Shown here: piece by piece, positions 58,856 through 64,000 of the stretch | Numbering within the stretch: the first letter of the stretch is position 1 | How the letters are laid out: each line of letters opens with the position of its first letter | Assembly (NCBI GenBank): GCA_964512285.1 | Contig: CAZEJO010000005.1 | Location: 1 to 64,000 of the forward strand | Length of the DNA stretch: 64,000 nucleotides | Direction of reading: 5' to 3' | Origin: SM23-28-2 sp964512285 | Lineage (GTDB): Bacteria > Chloroflexota > Dehalococcoidia > SM23-28-2 | Program-made: the position numbers and the translations under genes | The notes under the pieces: generated by a model | Databases searched by the model: none | What the model was told of the DNA's origin: nothing | What the model saw: only the letters and a program-made list of their open reading frames with translations

Positions 58856-59071
58856 GTGGTAGTGGTGAACGGTTTTCCCAAATGTCAAAAGTGCCAAACC
58901 GGTGACCTGGTTCCCTTATCCGATTTTGGGAGCCAGGGGGCGCCCATCCATTACAAGGCGTGGGCGTGCACTAACCCCAACTGTGGGTTCAACATCAAGA
59001 TCCGGAATGGCGATCTGTACATCGATGAGCCGATCAGCGACGGGGCTCTTCATACCCCCCGGGTCCGCTAA
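58856..59071 (+). CDS. Small zinc-ribbon protein
   Basis: 71-aa protein with Cys pairs CQKC (residues 10-13) and CTNPNC (about 38-43), forming a probable zinc ribbon. The linker has GDLVPLSDFGSQGAPIHYKA. The GTG at 58856 has GGAGGAG 4 nt upstream; the upstream hydrophobic extension spans the promoter and is rejected. I recognise no named family. It is monocistronic with its own promoter. Confidence 0.7.
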   Translation: MVVVNGFPKCQKCQTGDLVPLSDFGSQGAPIHYKAWACTNPNCGFNIKIRNGDLYIDEPISDGALHTPRVR

Positions 59072-59230
59072 GCAGCCATTATCCATTTCCCCACATCCCC
59101 AAAAATAGCCACAAAGGCCTGGCAGGCTTTGCTTTGGCTTTCTTTTTCCCTATCGCCCTCCCCCAGACGGTTCATTCAGCAGGCCTCCACTTCATCACCC
59201 CTAGCCCACCAGCGCCGCATGTTTTAGATC

Positions 59231-59259
59231 TCGACACCTTGAACCGCATTTGCTAGAAT
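59231..59259 (+). promoter_or_regulatory. Promoter of tRNA-Pro
   Basis: TCGACA (59231-59236), a 17-nt spacer and TAGAAT (59254-59259), 37 nt before the tRNA. Confidence 0.6.
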
Positions 59260-59296
59260 GAGAATCTGCCAGTTTGGTGGGTTGGAGGAGGTTTGG

Positions 59297-59374
59297 CGGG
59301 GTGTAGCTCAGTCAGGTTAGAGCGCACGGTTCGGGACCGTGAGGTCGGCAGTTCGAATCTGCCCACCCCGACCA
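59297..59374 (+). tRNA. tRNA-Pro (anticodon CGG)
   Basis: The acceptor stem CGGGGTG pairs with CACCCCG, the discriminator is A and the CCA end is encoded. The anticodon arm is CACGG-TTCGGGA-CCGTG, giving anticodon CGG for codon CCG. The T arm GGCAG-TTCGAAT-CTGCC is standard. Confidence 0.93.
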
Positions 59375-59701
59375 GGTACCGGACGGTGAACAGAGGCAGC
59401 CAAGAGCGTCTCTGAAATCCCCTTTCGTCTGACGATCGTATCTTCCCAGGACGAGGCAATCTTCCAGCGACCTGTAGGCGTTCACGCATGATTAAGTGCC
59501 AACTCTTCGCCGAGGTCAGGTAACTATCTGGCCAGATGAGCGTTCTTAGGTAAGCCAGTTGGCTACAGCATGAGGGAAGCTTGAACAACTTGAGAGGCTT
59601 TCTTGGAGAATGGCGTAACGCCTGGCTTGCCCTGACGTCTTTAAAGGAGACGCGCGGCGGCAATGGTCACCAGTTCTCTCCAAAACTGTACAAAGGCGGA
59701 C
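59375..59701. other. Intergenic stretch without a recognised gene
   Basis: No convincing coding frame was seen on either strand. A minus-strand ORF here runs antisense through the tRNA and is a known type of artefact. Confidence 0.6.
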
Positions 59702-59730
59702 TTGCAAAAGACTAGAGAAACCTCTAAAAT
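59702..59730 (+). promoter_or_regulatory. Promoter of the TPR gene
   Basis: TTGCAA (59702-59707), a 17-nt spacer and TAAAAT (59725-59730), about 20-30 nt before the start codon. Confidence 0.65.
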
Positions 59731-59750
59731 GCGCGGCACTGTGAGGTGAT

Positions 59751-60587
59751 TTGACGAATATGGTATTCACAGCAGACGACCGGACGAGGTTGTTTCGGCG
59801 GCAGCGGACGCAGCAGGCCATCCAACTGGCCATGCAGGGCCAGTGGCAAGAAGCTGCGGCCGTCAACCGAGCGATCATCGCTGTCTTTCCTAACGATGTG
59901 GATGCCTACAATCGGTTGGGGAAGGCCCTGACGGAACTCGGCCAGTACTCAGAAGCGCGGCAAGCCTACGCCAGGACCCTGGAGCTTGACTCCCTCAACT
60001 CCATCGCCCAGAAGAACCTGGCGCGTCTGGCCACCCTGGACGAGGGGGCAGCTGTCCAAACAGAGCGAGGCCAGAAGCTCGCTCCTCAGATGTTCATATC
60101 GGAGATGGGCAAGACTGGCATAACTGTTCTGACACGAGCGGCCGCGAAGGCTGCCGCCCGCATGACAGCAGGGGATCAGGTGTTTCTGCGCCGTCAGAAC
60201 AACACGCTGGTGGTAGAGAGCAGCCAGGGAGAGTACCTGGGAGAGGTAGAGCCCAAGCTAGGCATGCGCTTGATCAAGCTGATGGAGGGTGGCAACGAAT
60301 ACGCGGCGGCCATCGCTACCCTCAACCAGGACGATGTTCGGGTAATCATCAAAGAAACCTTCCAGGACCCCAGCCAGGCGGGCAAGCTCTCCTTCCCACC
60401 GACGGCCGGAGACGCCTTCCGCGCCTACACGAAAGAGGGCTTGGTGCGGCGCGATGTGGAAGAAGATGTGGACAGCTTCGAGGAGGGAGACGACGCAGAG
60501 GACTGGGACAGCCGTCGCAAGGGTCCGGAGGTGGATGTCACCCTCTACGAGTTCGCCGCCGGCGGGGAGGAGGAGGAAGAAGAGTAG
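59751..60587 (+). CDS. TPR-repeat protein
   Basis: 278-aa cytoplasmic protein. Residues about 18-90 form two TPR units (AIQLAMQGQWQEAAAVNRAI, AYNRLGKALTELGQYSEARQ) that mediate protein binding. Residues about 110-210 form an unrecognised domain (ISEMGKTGITVLTRAAAKAA, VVESSQGEYLGEVEPKLGMR). The C-terminus is very acidic and ends EEEEEE. The start is TTG 59751 with GAGGTGAT just upstream, or ATG 59760. Monocistronic, with its own promoter and terminator; function unknown. Confidence 0.78.
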   Translation: MTNMVFTADDRTRLFRRQRTQQAIQLAMQGQWQEAAAVNRAIIAVFPNDVDAYNRLGKALTELGQYSEARQAYARTLELDSLNSIAQKNLARLATLDEGAAVQTERGQKLAPQMFISEMGKTGITVLTRAAAKAAARMTAGDQVFLRRQNNTLVVESSQGEYLGEVEPKLGMRLIKLMEGGNEYAAAIATLNQDDVRVIIKETFQDPSQAGKLSFPPTAGDAFRAYTKEGLVRRDVEEDVDSFEEGDDAEDWDSRRKGPEVDVTLYEFAAGGEEEEEE

Positions 60588-60617
60588 GCGAAGCCACACT
60601 GACACAGAAGCTTTGGC

Positions 60618-60657
60618 GGCCGAGGCGCAGGCGAGAGAAAAGCCTCGGCCCTTTTCT
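60618..60657 (+). terminator. Intrinsic terminator after the TPR gene
   Basis: A perfect 9-bp stem GGCCGAGGC/GCCTCGGCC (60618-60626, 60642-60650) is followed by CTTTTCTTG. Confidence 0.85.
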
Positions 60658-60733
60658 TGCCACTGCCAAGCTGGCCTTGCTATCATCGCCTGGGCTTAAC
60701 TGAACCAAGGCGGCTGCTATTCCATCCTGAGCC

Positions 60734-61657
60734 ATGCCGGCGATAATTCGCGCTCGCAACCTGGTTAAACGCTATGACGGCTTCACCGCCGTGGACGGCA
60801 TCGACTTCTCGGTGCGCAGGGGGGAGTGCTTTGGCTTCCTGGGGCCGAACGGCGCCGGCAAGACCACCACCGTACGCATGATCTCCTGCGTATCGCCCGT
60901 GACCGAGGGCGAGCTGGCGGTGGACGGTTTGGACGTTCGGCGAGAACAACGTCGGATCAAGTCGATCCTGGGCGTAGTGCCTCAGGAGGACAACCTTGAC
61001 CCGGACCTCTCCGTGCGCCAGAACCTGGCGGTCTATGCCCGCTATTTCGACATGCCGAAGGAGTTGGCCAATCAGCGCATAGACGAGAGCCTGGCCCTGT
61101 TCCAGCTGGAGGAGAAGCAGCGCGAGCCCATCTGGGCTCTGTCCACGGGCCTCAAACGGCGGCTCACCATTGCCCGCGGTCTGATCAATCAGCCGAAGAT
61201 CCTGGTGCTGGACGAGCCGACCACCGGCCTCGACCCGCAGGCGCGCCACCTGGTTTGGCAGAAGCTGCGCTACCTCAAGGAGCAAGGGGTAACCATGCTG
61301 CTGTGCACGCACTACATGGAGGAAGCCTCTCACCTCTGCGACCGCCTGGTCATCATGTATCAGGGGCGCATCCTGGTGGAGGGCTCGCCGGCGGGACTGG
61401 TAGAGGAGCACGCCGGACGGGAGGTGGCGGAGGTGCACGTCAGCAGCCCACAGCGAGAGAGAATTCTGGCCGAGATGGCGTCCCGGCCCGGCCTGACGGT
61501 GGAGGAGGTGGAGGATGTCCTCTACGTCTATGCGCGCACCCCCGACGGCCGAGCGCAGATGGCCGACCTGATCCTGGACGCGGAGAGCGTGGCCTACCAC
61601 CAGGCCAACCTGGAGGATGTCTTCCTGCGCCTGACGGGGAGAGGGCTCATAGAATGA
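60734..61657 (+). CDS. ABC transporter ATP-binding protein (DrrA/NodI type)
   Basis: 307-aa ATPase. Walker A is GPNGAGKTT, the Q-loop is VVPQEDNLDP, the signature is LSTGLKRRLTIARGLINQPK (a variant of LSGG) and Walker B is ILVLDEPTTGLD; the switch His is in LLCTHYMEEA. A C-terminal extension of about 80 residues matches the DrrA/NodI group that exports drugs, lipids or oligosaccharides. It overlaps the permease gene by 4 nt (ATGA). Substrate unknown. Confidence 0.92.
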   Translation: MPAIIRARNLVKRYDGFTAVDGIDFSVRRGECFGFLGPNGAGKTTTVRMISCVSPVTEGELAVDGLDVRREQRRIKSILGVVPQEDNLDPDLSVRQNLAVYARYFDMPKELANQRIDESLALFQLEEKQREPIWALSTGLKRRLTIARGLINQPKILVLDEPTTGLDPQARHLVWQKLRYLKEQGVTMLLCTHYMEEASHLCDRLVIMYQGRILVEGSPAGLVEEHAGREVAEVHVSSPQRERILAEMASRPGLTVEEVEDVLYVYARTPDGRAQMADLILDAESVAYHQANLEDVFLRLTGRGLIE

Positions 61658-62460
61658 GTATCGCCCTCCCTGGTCTGGGCATTCGTCTCCCCGATGTGTC
61701 CTATCGGGCGTATCGGGTGTGGCAACGTAACCGCGACGTTTACCTGCGCCTGTGGAAAGCGGAGGCCATATGGCCGCTGGCAGAGCCGCTCATCACCCTT
61801 CTTGCCCTGGGTCTAGGCCTAGGAGGACTGGTAACTCGCTCGGAGTTGCCCGGCGACCAGCGCTATATCGAATTCATCGCCCCCGGCATTCTGGCGGTAT
61901 TCCCCATGTGGGCGGCCGCAGGCGAGTGCGGCTGGGGCTCCTTCTTCCGCATGGAGAACCAAAGAACCTACCACGCCATCATCGCCACGCCGGTGAGCAT
62001 CGAAGACGTGATTACGGGCGAGATCCTGTGGGGGGCCACTCGGGGCTTCATCAGCACTGTGTACATACTGGCGGTAACGGCCGCCTTCCTGCTGCTGGAC
62101 TCGCCGATGGTTTTGCTGGCGCTTCCCATGGCCTACGTCTCCGGCTTCATGTTCGCCAGCGTCTCTCTGTCCTATACCTCCGTCGCCCGCTCCATCAGCT
62201 CCCTCAACTACTTTTTCGCCCTATTCGTAACGCCTCAGTTCTGGCTGGGCGGCGTCTTCTTCCCGCTGGAGAACCTGCCAGAGGAACTACAGGTTGTCTC
62301 CTGGTTTGTGCCGGCCACACACGTAGTGAACATCTACCGCGGCCTGGTGCAAGGCCATCTCGGTTGGGGCCATCTGGGCGACCTGGCCTGGATAGCGGTA
62401 GTGGCCGCTATCTTCTACAGCATCGCCCTCTACTCCATGCGGCGCCGGCTCATTCAGTAA
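61654..62460 (+). CDS. ABC-2 type permease (NodJ/DrrB-like)
   Basis: 268-aa membrane permease with about six helices. Segments include EPLITLLALGLGLGGLVTRS, FIAPGILAVFPMWAAAGECG, YILAVTAAFLLLDSPMVLLA and FALFVTPQFWLGGVFFPLEN with LPEELQVVSWFVPATHVVNI, a typical ABC-2 signature region. It pairs with the overlapping ATPase as a two-gene exporter. Confidence 0.9.
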   Translation: MSIALPGLGIRLPDVSYRAYRVWQRNRDVYLRLWKAEAIWPLAEPLITLLALGLGLGGLVTRSELPGDQRYIEFIAPGILAVFPMWAAAGECGWGSFFRMENQRTYHAIIATPVSIEDVITGEILWGATRGFISTVYILAVTAAFLLLDSPMVLLALPMAYVSGFMFASVSLSYTSVARSISSLNYFFALFVTPQFWLGGVFFPLENLPEELQVVSWFVPATHVVNIYRGLVQGHLGWGHLGDLAWIAVVAAIFYSIALYSMRRRLIQ

Positions 62461-62512
62461 GGCACGTAGGCGTCTTTCCCCTTTCTCAGATAGATGGTAT
62501 TCTTGGGAGTGT

Positions 62513-62540
62513 AAACACGGGCAAATGTTTGCCGTGTGTT
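62513..62540. promoter_or_regulatory. Dyad symmetry before the CNB gene
   Basis: Arms ACACGGGCAAA and TTTGCCGTGT (62515-62525, 62528-62537) form a near-perfect dyad with a 2-nt centre. No T tract follows, so an operator or attenuator is more likely than a terminator. Nothing else was identified in 62461-62689. Confidence 0.45.
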
Positions 62541-62689
62541 GGCCCGTCTGGCTGGCAAGGGCCTCGCTCTGAGAGAGAGAAGGTTCGAGTCGCCTTGAAG
62601 GGATTCTGGGAGCAGTTCAGGCTGCGTGAGGTAGTCCAGTAGCAAAGTGTGGCGATAGGCTGCCGCGACTTCAAGAAGGGGGTTCGACG

Positions 62690-63118
62690 ATGGGCAACGA
62701 ACAGATGCTGGCGAATGCTCCCCTGTTTGCCGGGTTCGACTCGGCGGAGCTCAAACGCCTCGCCAGGAACCTCTATCCCAGGCAGTACCAGGCGGGCGAC
62801 GTAATCCTGAAAGAGGGGGAGGAGGCAGCGGGCTTCTACGTCGTCTCTTCGGGCCAAGTGGAGGTGGTGAAGGACCTGGGCGGCTCGAAGGAGACCGTCA
62901 TCTGCACTCTGGGCCCGGGAGACTTCTTCGGGGAGACGGCCCTGCTGGACGGCTATCCCCGTACCGCCAGCATCCGCGGCCTGGAGGACGGCGAAGTTCT
63001 GGTCATGACCCGCTGGGACTTCCTCGCCGGGCTGAAGAGTACCCCCGACATGGCGGTGCAGATCCTGCGCACGCTGGCCCGCCGCCTGCGCCAGACCGAT
63101 GCTCGCCTGAGCGAGTAG
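62690..63118 (+). CDS. Cyclic nucleotide-binding domain protein
   Basis: 142-aa stand-alone cNMP-binding fold. LANAPLFAGFDSAELKRLAR begins the domain. The phosphate-binding cassette reads GDFFGETALLDGYPRTASI, with the conserved Glu and Arg of cNMP pockets. No HTH or other output domain is attached, so it is not a CRP-type regulator; it may bind a partner. It lies 7 bp before gyrA and could share its transcript. Confidence 0.85.
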   Translation: MGNEQMLANAPLFAGFDSAELKRLARNLYPRQYQAGDVILKEGEEAAGFYVVSSGQVEVVKDLGGSKETVICTLGPGDFFGETALLDGYPRTASIRGLEDGEVLVMTRWDFLAGLKSTPDMAVQILRTLARRLRQTDARLSE

Positions 63119-63125
63119 GGAGACC

Positions 63126-64000
63126 ATGGTTATAGAGACACCGTCCGGCAACGTCCGCCTCACAAAGATCGAGGATGAGATGCGATCCTCCTACCTCGAC
63201 TACGCCATGAGCGTTATCGTGGCGCGGGCGCTGCCCGACATCCGCGACGGTCTCAAGCCAGTGCAGCGGCGCATTCTCTACGCCATGTCCGAGCTGAGCC
63301 TGCGTCCAGGCTCTTCGTACAAGAAGAGCGCCCGCATTGTGGGCGAGGTGCTGGGCAAGTACCACCCTCACGGCGACGCCCCGGTGTACGAAGCGATGGT
63401 GCGCCTGGCCCAGGACTTCTCCATGCGCTACCCCCTGGTCGACGGCCAGGGCAACTTCGGCAGCGTGGACAACGACCCGCCGGCGGCCATGCGCTACACC
63501 GAGGCCCGTCTGGCTCCCATTGCCGAGGAGGTGCTGGCAGATATCGACCGCGACACGGTGGACTTCGTCCCCAACTTCGATGACTCCCTTCAGGAGCCGA
63601 AGGTACTGCCCTCACGGCTGCCCAACCTGCTGGTCAACGGCGCGGCAGGTATCGCAGTGGGCATGGCCACCAACATCCCGCCCCACAACCTGGGCGAGGT
63701 GTGCGACGCCATCGCCTATCTCATCGACAAGCCGGAGGCCTCGACCAGCGACCTGACACAGATCGTCAAGGGGCCCGATTTCCCCACCGGCGGTATCATC
63801 TTCCGCTACGAGCGGGTGAGGAAGCAGCCCAGCGACGGCGAGCGCGGCCAAGGCATTCTGTACGAGAAGCAAGACGCCATCAAAGCTGCCTACGACGGCA
63901 AGGGGCGCATCATCATGCGGGCGCGCACCCACATAGAGGAGATGGCCAAGGGCGGCCGGCAGCAAATCATCATCACGGAGCTGCCCTATCAGGTCAACAA
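63126..64000 (+). CDS. gyrA: DNA gyrase subunit A (5' part, runs off right edge)
   Basis: First 291 codons of a type IIA topoisomerase A subunit. SYLDYAMSVIVARALPDIRD, GLKPVQRRILYAMSELSLRP, the catalytic Tyr124 in AAMRYTEARLAP and GIAVGMATNIPPHNLGEV are intact. The quinolone-determining region reads HPHGDAPVYEAMVRLAQD: Ala85 stands at the E. coli Ser83 position and Glu89 at Asp87. gyrA is favoured over parC from overall motifs, but the C-terminal propeller is out of view. Confidence 0.93.
   Translation, partial: MVIETPSGNVRLTKIEDEMRSSYLDYAMSVIVARALPDIRDGLKPVQRRILYAMSELSLRPGSSYKKSARIVGEVLGKYHPHGDAPVYEAMVRLAQDFSMRYPLVDGQGNFGSVDNDPPAAMRYTEARLAPIAEEVLADIDRDTVDFVPNFDDSLQEPKVLPSRLPNLLVNGAAGIAVGMATNIPPHNLGEVCDAIAYLIDKPEASTSDLTQIVKGPDFPTGGIIFRYERVRKQPSDGERGQGILYEKQDAIKAAYDGKGRIIMRARTHIEEMAKGGRQQIIITELPYQVN

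Noticed and set aside
59253..59663. Minus-strand ORF across the tRNA
   Set aside because: The peptide GRFELPTSRSRTVRSN is the well-known antisense translation of a tRNA gene.

Overview
The window is about 64 kb of GC-rich bacterial chromosome (roughly 60% G+C by eye), densely packed in long operons. A 100-N assembly gap inside gcvPB marks it as draft or metagenome-assembled sequence. Several traits point to a Chloroflexota relative, plausibly Dehalococcoidia-like: a DUF951 protein, an HdrD-like ETF oxidoreductase beside etfBA, lipoproteins with Thr/Pro/Ala-rich linkers after the lipobox Cys, and citramalate-based isoleucine synthesis. The phylum call is inference from gene content; no rRNA is present.

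Layout. 1-6885 (minus): F1Fo ATP synthase operon in the order I/Z-a-c-b-delta-alpha-gamma-beta, with atpD running off the left edge. 7077-11489 (minus): pyrF, DUF951, two paralogous MFS transporters and a bifunctional-nuclease-family protein. 11591-16529: comB, a small membrane protein, cinA and two secreted lipoproteins (SGNH hydrolase, TolB-like propeller). 16547-21327 (minus): coaE, a MoxR-type AAA ATPase and a giant NorD/CbbO-like VWA protein. 21487-28955 (minus): acyl-CoA metabolism (two enoyl-CoA hydratases, an acyl-CoA ligase) and its electron outlet (membrane FeS oxidoreductase, EtfB, EtfA). 29118-32579 (plus): an SDR, a double-MarR regulator and a LarA-family racemase. 32788-39501 (minus): glycine cleavage genes (gcvT, H, PA, PB) with a class V aminotransferase, a lipoprotein and an MBL-fold hydrolase. 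39682-42186 (plus): two secreted proteins. 42326-58529 (plus): branched-chain amino acid synthesis, with ilvE followed by a T-box-controlled run ilvD-B-N-C-leuA-C-D-B-cimA carrying three embedded accessory genes. 58856-64000 (plus): zinc-ribbon protein, tRNA-Pro, TPR protein, ABC exporter, cyclic-nucleotide-binding protein and the start of gyrA.

Four points stand out. (1) The ilv-leu leader has a full Leu-type T-box (specifier CUC) with two successive antiterminator/terminator modules whose tRNA-end-pairing bases differ (UGGC, then UGGU). (2) In three places a copy of one end of a resident gene (atpG head, norD tail, leuC tail) brackets inserted sequence. (3) A structured palindromic repeat sits inside operons; one copy has split the atpA-atpG junction and created a coupled upstream ORF. 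(4) An HTH-DEDD exonuclease fusion lies inside the leu operon under apparent leucine T-box control.

The branched-chain block is nearly self-contained. CimA makes citramalate for the 2-ketobutyrate route. LeuCDB process both citramalate-derived and isopropylmalate-derived intermediates. IlvBN, IlvC and IlvD serve all branches, IlvE finishes them, and the leucine sensor sits in front. The acyl-CoA genes deliver electrons through ETF to the membrane, and the ATP synthase completes energy conversion.
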